From Polytrichum commune (taxonomy: Eukaryota; Streptophyta; Polytrichopsida; Polytrichales; Polytrichaceae): a stretch of DNA of 64,000 nt. The stretch lies in assembly GCA_950295325.1 (NCBI GenBank), contig OX485806.1, positions 3,348,001-3,412,000 on the forward strand. The letters run 5' to 3'. Shown here piece by piece: positions 20,961-33,493 of this stretch. The position numbers and the translations under genes are program-made. Under the pieces are notes generated by a model. The model had not been told where the DNA came from, did not search any database, and saw only the letters and a program-made list of their open reading frames with translations. How positions within the stretch are numbered: position 1 is the stretch's first letter; every line of letters starts with the position of its first letter.

Positions 20961-23722
20961 TTTTAGTTAGAATGTTAGCATTAAAAGTTAGAATTGATAG
21001 GGAATTTAGGGAAAATTAGTTCATTTAGTATTTAGCCTAGAAGAAGGAAGGTCAAAATGAAACTAAGTAGTGCTAGAAGATAGCAAAGTAGAAAAAATGT
21101 GCTAGCTAGTAAAAACAACTAGCTAAGCAAATATTAGTAGATGCTAGTTATTAAGCAAATGTTAGTAGATGCTAGCTAAGCAAGTGTTAGTTTATTAGTT
21201 AGTGTGAGGCACACAAGACTATTGGAGGTGTTTTACGTAAGAAGATAAAATCGGCGTGAAGAATTTTGAAGACAAAAAAGAAAGAGAGCAAGGGGGATAC
21301 TTGCCCACTTGCCCCCTTGCCAACTCGATGGCGGAAAAATTAGAAAGATTTCTAAAGGTTTTTTGTCGGAGCCACCTCGGCGAGAGGGTGGCAACCTCAA
21401 CCGGGAAAACCCCCGAGCCAAAATTTCGGGAAAGGGTTTGAAAAATGGATCCGGTGGAGGAGGGGTCCAACCCTTTTGTGAGAGGGTTTAAAAACCCCTC
21501 CTTCCATCTTGTAGCTCTTTCTCTTTCTCTAGTTTTTGGGCGAAGCCCTGCTTCAATGTAGTTAGGAAAAAATCCTTTAGCATGTATTCTCAATGGTCTA
21601 AAAGAAAGGCTTGAGAACCTCCTCTACTCTCTCTCTCCTAGTTAGGTTGTGTGTTTATTAACACACCAACAAAATTATTCCTTCTTTTGTAGAGGTAGGT
21701 TGGATGGTAGAGTTTTGAGTAGAGGCATTATAGACCTCATCTGCCAATGCCCTGAAGGCTTAGTTCAAAAGCTAGAACAAGATACTTATCATTTTTCTCT
21801 TAGAGAGATTTCATATAGCTATCCATAGCCGTTTCTCATTTGTGATTTGGTTGAGATGACAATTAGTTATGGATTTTCAAAGATGGAGTAGAAAAACTGG
21901 GTGGTCTTGTGGGTAGCGGCTGCTGGATCAGACCTGCGAGCCCAATAGGAATTTTAATTCCAAGAAATTATATTTTTCCCAAGTAGAACTTTTGTGTAGC
22001 TTTCCAAAATGGCTTAGAACATTTGATTTGAGCATGATTTGAATTAGATATGAATTGTGCAAGATGGGACACATAGTTTGAGAACTTTTGGTTGACTGCT
22101 GCATTACAGAGGACCTGCTGGGTTCACTTCGGCTTACCTTTCTAATCACATATTTTTATCAAATACATCTTTTTAATATCTCTCCAAGGTCATATAGAAC
22201 GTTTGATTTGACTAAGATTTGAATTAGATATGAATTGTTGAAGGCGAGATACATAGTTTAAGCCTTCTTGATTGACTGCTGTGTTACAAGGAATCCGCTG
22301 AATTTCTATTAGCTTAACCTGCTGATGTCATAATTTTTTCTAGTTAGAGCTTGTTCATAGCTTTCCAATGGTATAAGGAAAGCCTAGATCCAAGTAGTAA
22401 GGAATGTGCTATGAATTTTTGAAGTTAGAAGGTAGATAGGTGGGTTGGAAGGGTCGGTTGAATCGACCTCACACTTCCAACCCTCATAACTTTTGCATTT
22501 CTTATCCGATTAGAGTGATTTTTAGATCATTGGAAAGATAATTTGGTGCACTAAGTATAAATATTATGCTTAGGATTAAATTACAGGGCAGAATAACACT
22601 TTATATTTTAATTGTTAACTAAGGTACGCTTACTACCAAACTAGTTACAAAGAAGGAGGCAAGGTCGACGCTCGGAAAGTGGAGCAAGGAAGGAGGTAGC
22701 GGCTCAGCCTACATCAAGCCCAAATCAACCGAGGAAAATTGAGGTAAATTAACTAACCTTAAGCCTTCCATTTAGGATTGGAGGGAGCACGGCTAAGGTA
22801 CGCATTTCTAAACCCACTCACCTATCTCGTAAGGTCAAGTGGCTTGACCACTTGACCGCCAAGGGAGTACCCAATTCCATTGTTTTCGGGGCCCTTGGTA
22901 TGTTTTGTGGTAGTAGCTTCATTTATTAGCAAGTTTCGTGTGTGGTAAGTCGGATTAATCACCGACACGACCACTCTGAATGTTGTTGGTGGAAAGGTGG
23001 GGTTAATGACCCGCGAATCCACTATTATGTTGTTGGCCCCATAGATTGGGAGTAATGGCCCCAATTTATGAAGATTGCGCAACAGGTTGAACCTACAGGT
23101 CGCCCGTCACCCTGGTCCCATTGAGTTGCATTTCGTGGTCTATCCAGTGTAAACACATTTAACAATCAAAACATACAAAATAAATCGTAAACCCTTGTTG
23201 GCAAGAGACCCGAGGTAAGGGGTGATGCCTAATATGTTAATGTAGTGAGTTAGGACGTGCAAACAAAAGTAAGTAATTAAGAAGGAATTTGTGTGAAGGG
23301 TGGGACTTAGGCCAAGTTCCCCCGCTTAAAAAACTAAATAGAACTAAATAAAGAAATAGGAAGAATTGAATGGTCCATCAAATTGTCGTTATTCCGTTCG
23401 TTGAGTTAGGGTGGTATGAGTCACACCCGGTTGGGTGTATTAGAACCATCCCAATTCACAAATTAGGATTGCCTTGGTTTCAAGGCTGGTGCGTCTGCGC
23501 GTAGAATAGGTTGTAGGTTAAGGTTAGAACTAGATATGAAATTGGTTAGTGGAGTTTAAAGCCACACTAGTAAAAAACTAAGGCCTAACCTCCGGAGGTA
23601 CTACGACGCATATTTAATCTCCCTTAAAAATCTAACTACTCACGTTATACACCTATCATCCGGGTTCGGCTTGGGCGCCTGCAAATGCAGGCCACCTTCA
23701 CCGAAGGGCTTGTGTGATACTT
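20961..23722. other. Non-coding, repeat-like region without recognisable gene
   Basis: AT-rich sequence with short internal repeats (AGCAAATGTTAGTAGATGCT near 21130-21175) and stretches such as 22440-22560 that look like plant retroelement LTR or untranslated sequence. I could not define termini or any protein domain. Open frames here are short and motif-free. Confidence 0.5.
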
Positions 23723-24610
23723 TTAGGCTCCCTCGAAAGGGGGTGGCCCAAAAGTACCACAGCCTTCCTTGGCATAAGCAGCTTGTCTATAAAAGTCCGC
23801 TTTCGACACACCATGAATGGTGTACCATGCCTTGCAACACACGTCTATGCTCTCAATGGTGATGACCTTGCGACCCGCCCCATTCACATGTATCGCCCTA
23901 TGCACATCAAGTTTTTTGGTGGATCTTAGACGGAAATCACCAAGCCACATTTCTTCGCGGATGGCCTTCAATTTATCCCGGGGAAACAATTGGCAACAAC
24001 GATGCACACAACAATCCTTTGTGGCAACTTCTCTAATGGACTCCTCCCCGAGCAACCTTTGACGTTTACAATCAGTTGCAGACGGAGCAGGACGTGCCAA
24101 TGTATCGTACTTTCTTTGACCCTTGCGTGGCCGCATGTTTGATTGCTGCTCTTTTTCGATTTGCAAGTGTCGTTGCTCATGTTCACACAAACTAACTCCA
24201 TCAATCGTGACATTCCTCAATGGCCACCTCCGGAGGGAGAACCTATGAGTGGGATCCACCTCGGAATGAACGAACGACTCCAATATGACAACCCCAACGT
24301 CCTCGGTGACAAGCGGGTTTTCATCAATGCAATCTTGTGGATGGGTGTTGCGACAAATCCCCTCTGCCACAGCAACTTCACTGTCATTAAGAAGTACCAC
24401 CTCCAAATTCACCCATGAAGCCCTTAAGAGTCCCGTATATTCAGCAATGGGACATTGCGGTACAAAAGGCGAAGGTATATCCAAATGATCTTCATCTGCA
24501 CTGTCAGCCAAAGTATCCTCCCCGACAATGTCTATCTCATCCTCAGATGCAGATGGCGAAGTGGTCATATCTTCAGATGACCAATCCCCTCTTTCACTAA
24601 ACCCATTCAT
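23723..24610 (-). pseudogene. Transposase-like protein, N-terminal fragment
   Basis: The frame starts most plausibly at the ATG near 24610 (MNGFSERGDWSSEDM). It has an acidic first half, a Q/R-rich middle and ends with the block VITIESIDVCCKAWYTIHGV SKADFYRQ, then GPPPFEGA and a stop at 23723. That final block resembles the start of the conserved part of a widespread eukaryotic family of putative transposases (C..AW...HG.SK..FYR), and the catalytic part should follow but is missing. It is divergent from gene B, with the 79-bp satellite in between. The recognition is from memory and moderate. Confidence 0.45.
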
Positions 24611-24821
24611 TCTGCCTACACACATGAACATTGAACCTTACCAAGAAACCACAAAAATTGTAGGTTCCAATCAAATAATACAAAAACCATCTTATATAAA
24701 AAATATTGCAAATACTCAGTGTTCATACATGTTCGTATGACTGCTATGCCATTGGCTCTGTAAAGGTTTGGGTTGGCCAGTGGACACACTATCATTTAGA
24801 GCCCATCCACACGGTGGGTCT

Positions 24822-26037
24822 GGGTTTGGGTCGACCTACCCAAACCTTGTGGCACGATGGGATCATGGTCATCCAGACTCCATCCAAACAGTGGGGATAA
24901 ATTGGGTCGAGCGACCCAAACGTTTTCGCAAGATGGGTTCAGGCTCATCACAGAGAGCACCCACACAGCGGGGATGGATTGGGTAGACCGTCCCAAATTA
25001 TGTAAGGGCACTGGGATGGGTCAAACCTAGTACATGCGCACTGTGGGATAAGGTTTGGGTCGACCGACCCAAACCTTATAGGGCAGGAAGGGCTCAAAGT
25101 CCACCCTAGTACCTGCCTCACGTGGGGGTGGGTTTGGGTCGACCGACCCAAACCTTCAGGGGCAGGATGGGCTCCGTGTGCACCCTAGTACCTGCCTCAT
25201 GTGAAGGTGGGTTTGGGTCGACCGACCCAAACCTTCAGGGGCAGGATGGGCTCCGTGTGCACCCTAGTACCTGCCTCATGTGAAGGTGGGTTTGGGTCGA
25301 CCGACCCAAACCTTCAGGGGTAGGATGGACTCCGTGTCCACCCTAGTACCTGCCTCATGAGGGTATAGGTTTGGGTCGACCGACCCAAACCTTGAGGGGC
25401 AGGATGGACTCCGTGTCCATCCTAGTACCTGCCTCATGAGAGTATAGGTTTGGGTCGACCGACCCAAACATTGAGGGGCAGGATGGGCTCAGTGTGCACC
25501 CTAGTACCTGCCCCATGTGAGGGTGGGTTTGGGTCGACCGACCCAAACCTTGAGGGGCAAGATGGACTCCGTGTCCACCCTAGTACCTGCCTCATGAGGG
25601 TATAGGTTTGGGTCGACCGACCCAAACCTTGAGGGCCAGGATGGGCTCCTTGTCCACTCTAGACCCTGCCTCACGAGGGGATAGGTTTGGGTCGACCGAC
25701 CCAAACCTTGAGGGCCAGGATGGGCTCCTTGTCCACTCTAGATACTGCCTCACGAGGGGATAGGTTTGGGTCGACCGACCCAAACATTGAGGGGCAGCAT
25801 GGGCTCCGTGCGCACCCTAGTACTTGCCCCATGTGAGGGTGGGTTTGGGTCGACCGACCCAAACATTGAGGGGCAGGATGGACTCCGTGTCCACCCTAGT
25901 ACCTGCTTCATGAGAGTAAAGGTTTGGGTCGACCGACCCAAACCTTGAGGGGCAAGATGGACTCCTCAGATGATCAGGGTCAGGCTGAAACCCGCCCACA
26001 CTAGCGGAGGGGTTTGGGTCGACCGACCCAAACCTGA
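24822..26037. repeat. 79-bp satellite carrying the TTTGGGTCG-AC-CGACCCAAA palindrome
   Basis: Palindrome starts fall at 25054, 25133, 25212, 25291, 25370, 25449, 25528, 25607, 25686, 25765, 25844 and 25923, exactly 79 bp apart, with a further copy at 26013. Diverged copies lie at 24825 and 24902, the latter with an AG centre. Between palindromes the unit reads CTTGAGGGGCAGGATGGGCT and CACCCTAGTACCTGCCTCAT. Open frames across it are by-products of the repeat, not genes. Confidence 0.95.
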
Positions 26038-26039
26038 TA

Positions 26040-27940
26040 AGAGTCACACTAAAACCCTCAAAATCCGGCGGATAATGCGGCGGATAATCCGAAATGTGTT
26101 GATTTTGAGCTCATTGCAAAGATCACGGTGGGCTTCCATGCTGTGGATAGGTGCTCATGAACTTGCATGCTGTGGATAAGTGCTAATGAACGGAAGCATG
26201 CACGAACCTTGAAGTATAGCTCCGACTAAGAGTTCTCTCCACGAATTCAAGAGTGGGAGAAGAGCAAAAAAGGACTGAATTTTGGGGGGTGCGTCCCTTT
26301 ATACTATCCACCTCCGTTTCTCGGACTTCCTCATTGGATGCCTTTCCCGCCTTGTTCTCATATTTTGATTATTTCAAAACCTCCTAACATAATTCCCCGT
26401 TTTTTTGTTTATAGTGGAAAATGCGCATCTATCAATGCCCCTCTGATACCCCAGCCGTCATATGACTTAGTCTATGATATTTAATCTTTTTTTTTTTTGT
26501 CTTTTGTGGATATGACATACGCCGTTGGGAGGAAGGGTGGCAGCCACATTAATTTTTTCAAGTGTCATGACGGTATATTTTAACCAATATTTTAACTCCA
26601 TTCAATGCTTTCAAGTGTAAACCTATTTAGGTGGGGTTTGGGCCATTTGGAGGCTGCAATTATGAAAGGGTTTCCAAGGCTTGAGGCCATTGTCGTGATG
26701 AATAAAATTATTTATTTGTCTCCCATAAACCCTAAACCCTAGAACATTGCTCTATTATCTCGCATGCAAGTGTGGCAATGAGGAACGTATGTGGACGTTG
26801 TTAAAGGGATACTAACTACCAATGTGGCGTTTTAGTTCAATCTGTTAATGATATTTGAATCCATCTTGAAGTTCACTTCAAGTTTACTAATGTGTGGCCT
26901 TCGTGGCTCTTCGTGGCGCCAACCATCAAATGACATTGCTAGTTCCGTGATGAAATAACTACACAAAATATGGGGTGTGTGTTTCATTATATTTAGTGTT
27001 GTTACCACTCTACTATGCTCAACATTAATTTTTAAATCTTTGACAATTATTGTTACACATAAATGTGTCGCTTACCTTCTACTTTCACGTAAATTTTTTC
27101 TTTTCACATCCTTCCTAACACTAATTGCAAACATGTAAATTCCACATATTACCATAGATGATACTTATTGTGAGAGTTTACATTTTATGTCACTGACTTT
27201 CATATGGTTATTGATATTTAGTGCATGCGCTTGTATATAGGGTATCAAACACTAGATATCATATTTTGTGTAGTTGGGTTTTGTAACTTAAGTTATTTGT
27301 GATTTGACCTGTCAAAAAAATGTAGTTAACTTTATTTGTTTAAAAAAATGTTTGACGAAAAATGTAGTGTTGTAGTGTCCCTACAATAAATAACATATTT
27401 AGAGTTTGATACAATAAATACGAACGCATCTACTCAATACTAATACCACTATGAAAGTATGTAACATCAAATGTAAACTCAAACACTCAATATTATCTAT
27501 GGTAATATGTTGAAGTTACATGTTTGAATATAGTGTTAGTAAGGATATGAAAAAAAAATGATAAAGAAAGATCTCCAATATATCTTCCAATATCCTATAA
27601 CAATATTTGTCAAAAAAATTAAAATTCTTGTTGATGGGGGTAGACTGTCTCATTTTATGTGCCTATGACATGCACCATTGGGAAGAAAATGATATTTGAT
27701 AAGTGATTTTGAGAACCCATCCTCCACAACTTCACATTGATGCATTGCATACAAATTAAATTATGTACTTCCAGGATATTACTCTACTTGGACTCAAATA
27801 TTATGGTTTATTTCAAATAATATCTTGACAATATATGTGGGAACATTATGAAACTTCTCTCATTCTCTCATACTCTCCTTCTCTCTTCTCTCATTCTTCT
27901 CGCCGTCTCTCATTCTCTCTTCTTCTTGTAAGGGTTTAGG
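26040..27940. other. AT-rich non-coding region
   Basis: No domain or long frame. Contains a homopurine/pyrimidine CTCT-rich run at 27850-27935 and a telomere-like AAACCCTAAACCCTA at about 26728-26742. Nothing else could be supported. Confidence 0.5.
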
Positions 27941-27944
27941 AGTG

Positions 27945-28140
27945 ATTGTAGTAGGGTAGTGTTTTTGTGTAAAAGTATCCGCATTGAGTGATTTCATAGT
28001 GTGTTTGTTGTTTAGGAGTGTTGTTTTGTTTAAAAATACGAGCATTGAGTGATTTCAGAGTGTGTTTGTTGGTTAGGAGTGTGTTTTTGTTTTAAAGTGC
28101 GCCGTTGTAGTGATTTCAGAGTGCTTTTGTTGTTTTGAAG
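27945..28140. repeat. Three tandem copies of a unit of about 66 bp
   Basis: The phrases GAGTGATTTCATAGTGTGTT / GAGTGATTTCAGAGTGTGTT / GTAGTGATTTCAGAGTGC recur with TTAGGAGTGT between them, upstream of gene B. Confidence 0.6.
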
Positions 28141-28428
28141 TGTGTGTGAGTTGTTTGTGAAATCTAGTGAGTGGAATTCTAGTGAGTGTTAGTGATATCT
28201 GAGTGTTCAGGTGTAATCAGATTCTAAGAATCAGATTCGCAAAACCTATTCGCAAAACAGCATCAGATTGGCAGAGCTTGCATCAAGGTAACTTATCTCA
28301 TTCAACATAACCTGCTTCTTAGCCTTTAGGGTCTTCATGCATATACAATGCATAAGCATTGTATATGCAGCGTAAAACATTATGGGTGAATATGGAAACA
28401 CTACGGTTTCGGTAGACGCCCGAAACCT

Positions 28429-28438
28429 CTATATAAAA
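28429..28438 (+). promoter_or_regulatory. TATA-like box upstream of gene B
   Basis: CTATATAAAA lies about 540 bp before the gene B start codon and just after a decayed GGTTTCGGTAGACGCCCGAAACC palindrome-like stretch (28405-28427). It would give a long leader containing six palindromes. Position alone supports it. Confidence 0.3.
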
Positions 28439-28472
28439 CCCCAAACCCATAAAGAATTAACTGGGCAGCTAG

Positions 28473-28953
28473 TTTGGGTCGACCGACCCAAACTCTGCAG
28501 CTGGTTGGGTTCGAACGACCCAAAACCTGCAGCCGGTTTGGGTCGCTCGACCCAAACTCTGCAGCTGGTTTGGGTCGCTCGACCCAAACTCTGCAACCTA
28601 CAAATCCAATATCCCAAGATAAACATCCTTCCCACCATCAACAAGAAATTATATTCAAATGGCTATAATATGAAATCGTCTGATATTTGCTGGCATGTCC
28701 ACATACGTCCAGCGCGGCTCTAGAAGGTCACCAAAAATTGCTCTCATGTTGGATAATTTGACCACTACACAATATTCAATATATTCATATTCTTAAGACC
28801 CGAACTCTACCAATAATTCTTATAAGATTAGGCTATTCGAGGCTTGGGTTTGGGTCGGTCGACCCAAACCTATTCATGATGGCCAGTAGAGCACCCTTCA
28901 ATTCGCACTGATGTTCAATCCAAGTTGAAAAACTTTGGGTCGATCGACCTAAA
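28473..28953. repeat. Six palindromes in the gene B leader
   Basis: Copies at 28473-28492 (centre AC), 28504-28524 (altered), 28537-28556 (CT), 28569-28588 (CT), 28849-28868 (GT) and 28934-28953 (AT, one mismatch). All share the arms TTTGGGTCG and CGACCCAAA. Confidence 0.93.
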
Positions 28954-30315
28954 CTAACAATTTTGTTTCTGGACTTACAGATGGCCACTAAAAAGAGACC
29001 TGGAGAGAGGTGGTTCATGCTCGCCCCAGACCACCTTTGGGAGGAGTACGAAACTCCACAGGACGACTCATACGTCCCAAAGGATGGGATTGTTCTTGCG
29101 TGGTCCGTTCAGGTTGTGAAAGCCTCCCAGTACAAGCTCTTGTTCGTGGTGAAAGTGGGGACCCACGAGCAACACACCTGGGCAACGCTAACAGGATGGG
29201 AGGTTGCTTCCGTCCAAGCTCTCGGGGAGCACGTTGACGTTATTCTAGAGAACTCCGTAGTGCAGAACGTGCATATGTTCATGCACCAATTCTCTGAGGC
29301 TTTCGACCCCCTATACGCCAAGGAGACGTGCGTTGACCCGGAGATAATAAAACCGGAGACCATCTTCATAGATGGCACTGTATCGAACACCAAGGTCGCT
29401 AGCAGGTTCACAAAACTGAAACAAGCGATCACGGTTTTGAATAAAGCGTTGCAAAGCAAACCAAAAACGCAACAACCTGTCAGGCGGAAGGCCAAGACAG
29501 AAGAAGGAGCAGGTTCCTCCAGACCCCAATCTGTGAGGATTCCACTGGCGGTTCCGGCAGATTCTAGAAGACCGAGCACTACCTCGACTCCGGCTGACAG
29601 CGAGACGCCAACTCCTTCAGGAAGCCGGCAGACGACCCCGTCGAAAAGGGCAAGAGAGTCATCAGTCATGACCACCGAGCCAGTTTCGCCAGAGTTGCGG
29701 ATGCCCAAGCCTGGCCAAGAGGTTGATGCTGGGGAAATTCAAAAAATCAACGACAATTTTGAGACGAAATGCCTCCATTGCTTCTTCATGGGCAGGGACT
29801 TCAAGTTCGAGGTGAACATTGCACAATGCCACCTTGCGCCACCTGAAAAGTGTGTCCGAGCCAAGGAGGATGCCTATGTCGACTGGATGGTCGCTCAAAT
29901 CTTGGGAGGTCAGTTCAAGGACGACAGGCAGACAATTGTCGTGATGCCCCAGGGGCTAAAAAGAATGCCTACGGCTGATATGTGGCCGGCGATTTCTAAA
30001 GGAGATTTCTGGCTGATTGACGGCCAGCACAGTGTAGAGGCCTCCAAAAAAATCTAGCTGATGACTGAATGGGACGACCCCAACAACCAGAAGGAGAAGC
30101 TGAAGGTATGGAAGGCACTGGTGGTTTGGTCGGACAACGAGACCGTCCTCAGTGACATCTCCAGGTTTTTCAACATGGGGAATAAAAAGAGGGCGTATCA
30201 GGCATCCTGGATTAGGAATATAATGGCCTCGAGGGATGTGTGGGAGTTCTACGGCAGGCCTCCCAAGGAAAGGGAGAATGCAAAAGACAAGAACCCAAAA
30301 TGGGAGGTGAGTAAG

Positions 30316-30607
30316 TTTGGGTCGATCGACCCAAACTCTTGTATTGTTTTATTTTCTTCCCAAGTTTTGTAGTTTGGGTCGATCGACCCAAACTCTTGGA
30401 TTCATCAGATTTAAAGTTTGGGTCGATCGACCCAAACTATTGGCATGTCTTATAGTCTTCATCATATTTAAAGTTTGGGTCGATCGACCCAAACTATTGG
30501 CATGTCTTATAGTCTTCATCAGATTTAAAGTTTGGGTCGATCGACCCAAACTATTGGCATGTCTTATAGTCTTCATCAGATTTAAAGTTTGGGTCGATCG
30601 ACCCAAA
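30316..30607. repeat. Six AT-centred palindromes in gene B intron 1
   Basis: TTTGGGTCGATCGACCCAAA starts at 30316, 30373, 30417, 30474, 30531 and 30588. The last four are in a 57-bp tandem unit that includes CTATTGGCATGTCTTATAGT. With AT at the centre each is a perfect 20-bp palindrome. Confidence 0.95.
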
Positions 30608-32051
30608 CTATTGGCATGTCTTAAACTGCTGTTCCATTTTTTTCATGATGTGTTCTCTAACATATGTTCTTGACTTCATGTTCAGGACTTCAAATACCAG
30701 ATGATCAATCAATTCTCCTCTATTGACAACGCTAGCCACAAGCAAAAAAAATATAACGAGCTAAGAGGAGAAATCTACTTGATCACAGCGTCCGACTCCG
30801 TGTGGACAAAATGGAAGACTGTCTTCGAAAAACACGAGACGGGAGACCTCATCGATCCCGACACCGGTATTCTGTACAACCAGACTGCGCGCTTCAAGCA
30901 AATGAAGCCACTAGTGAGGGAGTTCTTTAGAGCTCTTCAAGGTCTCTCGGAGACAGAGGTGGGAAAGGCGGCGTCCCACATCCTCCACGTGGAGCCAACG
31001 GCGAAGAGATGCTGGGTTCACCCAAAGATCGTCTTCACGAAGCCAAAGATCTTCGTCCCTTCATGCTACACCTTGAAGGAATGGACGGAGAACAGGAAGA
31101 AGAAGACGACCATTGTCCAAGAGCTGCACAAGCTGGTGCCCGAGAAGAAGCTCATCGTGGACGGAGAGGTTGACGAGGCGCACTGGAGGGCATTCAAAGC
31201 CGAGTACAAGTTCACCAGTGCGTCCATGGCGGCACTCATGAGGGAGGCGGGAGACGACTTCCTCAGGTCCAAGTTCGTGAAGGGGGGGAGGAACCGGGCG
31301 CTTCCCGAACACTCCGCGCGTGCCTTCTCCAACTTTATAAAGGAGAAGAAGATCGTCAGGTTCGAGGGCGAAGCTCACTTCAACTTGGTCTCCCTCGAAC
31401 CTCTAAAGATCCAAGGTTGGCCGGGCTCTGAGTCCAGGATGGCGATCAGGACTGCAGTTGGGGACCGCTTCCCCTTCGGAATGATAGACTTCAGGAATAT
31501 TCCTGGAGCCTCATTCGAGGGGACAATGAGCACCCCGTTTTACGAGCCGTTCTTCACCAAGTTTGTGGACTACGCCAGCCCCAAATTCAGGGAGGTCGAC
31601 GTATGGTTGTGGATTGTCGAGGACAGGAGGGCGGAGCAGGTGTACGAGATCGTGCGTAAATTGCAACCAGAGTACGCCGTCTCAAAATCTCATTACGTTG
31701 CTGCACCGGCGGAGGGGGCGTACAACTCATTGAAAGACAAGAAGACGAAGATAGTCTGTGTGCTGTGCTTGTACTTCGTGTACAAAGTTGAGCTGCTGAA
31801 GGTGCCAAACCATCCTATAGCCCGGATGGAAAAGCTTTTCCAAGTCCCAGAAGGGTTGGGCACCAGCAGGAGCTTGTACGACGAGGCGAAGTACGCCAAC
31901 TACCCCGCGGATGAGCTACGGATGGATTTTTACCTGCGGATGATGAGGACCCTCACGAAGAGGGGGGACTTCATCTTCAACGTCTTCGGGGGTTCCAAAC
32001 CGATTTTTGCAGCAATGGTAAGAAACTAACCTCGTCGATCTATATGCCTGG

Positions 32052-32214
32052 TTTGGGTCGAGCGACCCAAACTATGGGCATGCTTGGTTTGGGTCGAGCG
32101 ACCCAAACTATGGGCATACTTGGTTTGGGTCGCTCGACCCAAACTAGGGCATGCTTGGTTTGGGTCGCTCGACCCAAACTAGGGGCAGGCACAGTTTGGG
32201 TCGCTCGACCCAAA
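32052..32214. repeat. Five palindromes in gene B intron 2
   Basis: Copies at 32052 and 32088 have AG centres; those at 32124, 32159 and 32195 have CT centres, the same unit in the opposite orientation. Spacing is 35-36 bp, with GGGCATGCTTGG between them. Confidence 0.95.
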
Positions 32215-33404
32215 CTAAGTATTCTTGTTTTGTTTTGGGTGTTATTTTTGCTTATTCTTCATTTGTGATCCTAATATTATTGATTTGGATTGTGCAGATG
32301 TCTGGGTTGAACATCTACTCCTATGTGGAGGATACCGATGTTCAATTCTACAGGACCCAGAAGGCTCTGGCGAAGAGAATGGACATCCTCGACTGGATTC
32401 CCGGATCCTACGTCGAAGAGATCGTCGAGGGGGGCGAGAACCCGTTGGATATGGCCAGGCGAATCAACCCAGGCGAATTCGTCATGCAGGCCCCCGTTCA
32501 AATGCCAGAACCCCTCACCGGATTGCATCCGGGCAATCCGTCCGTGGAGGCAGGTGGCGAGGTTGCGGAGGAGGAGGAGGAGGAGGAGGAGAAAGTGGAA
32601 GGAGAGGTGGAGGAAGGGGCAACAGGATTCACTCAAGAATCCGAGGCCCCTCAGCGGAAGAAGGCCATGCGGGCTGCCACGCCGCAGAGCAAGCTAGTGC
32701 CCGTCCTCACGGTGGCCGACGCGAAGGACATGTATTCGAGGGACGCGACGGCCACCTTCAGGGAGCGGCGAATGCTGAAGGGGAAGAAATTATATAGCGA
32801 CTATGCGGTGGAAGAGACGATCGCCATAAGCTCCGAGGACGAGGACGACATGGAGCTCGCGAAGAGGCTGAGGTCGGATCCTGCCTCCCCCACAGCGTTC
32901 GCCGGGATGGTGAGGGTGAAACCCGAGGTCCTCACCGTGGAGGAGGCCAACGCGAAGATGCTCCGGGACGAGGAGCAACGCATCCGATTGCAGAAGGCCG
33001 CCGCCGAGGAGCCCTCGGTCTGCAACGAAGTCGCGGAGTTGAGGGCTCTCCTGTTGGAGCAGGAGCGGCAAAGGGCGATGGCCCCACCTCCGTCCCAAGC
33101 GGACCTGATCACGCAAGTGATCCAGGGCATGCTGGCGCAGGGATTGGTGATGGCTCCCCCGAGTTCATTCCCTCACTTGCCAGCAGGCTTCCCTCCACAG
33201 GATATCCGCCCGCGGCCGGCTACGCAGCAGTCCTTCAGCTTCGCGCATTTGCTGCAGCCGCACGCCCGCCCTTACGCGCCCGTCCAGCAAGTGGACGACC
33301 CCAACCTTTGGCGCGTCCCCGGAGCTTCCAGCCCGTTGGGACCCCCGCCGCTCCGGCCTCCCATCCTCTTGCCCCCACACCACCAGCGGGACGACCCCCA
33401 CATG

Positions 33405-33493
33405 TTTGGGTCGGCCGACCCAAACAGTGCCGACGTTGCAGCTTCCCAGAGCGACGCTCGCCAAGCAACAGGGTTTGGGTCGGCCGACCCAAA
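33405..33493. repeat. Two GC-centred palindromes inside gene B coding exon 3
   Basis: TTTGGGTCGGCCGACCCAAA at 33405-33424 and 33474-33493, each read in frame as FGSADPN within the disordered part of the protein. Their 69-bp spacing keeps the frame. Confidence 0.93.

Noticed and set aside
25276-25941. Series of about 63-aa frames reading MGRSTQT...
   Set aside because: They recur every 79 bp with the satellite and have no independent coding features.
24822-26037. CRISPR-like array of regularly spaced palindromic repeats
   Set aside because: The spacers are repeats of one another (79-bp satellite), there are no cas genes, and the context is a eukaryotic nuclear genome.
29109-29708. 199-aa minus-strand ORF opposite gene B exon 1
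   Set aside because: Antisense shadow of GC-rich coding sequence; the plus strand has the domain and splice-site evidence.
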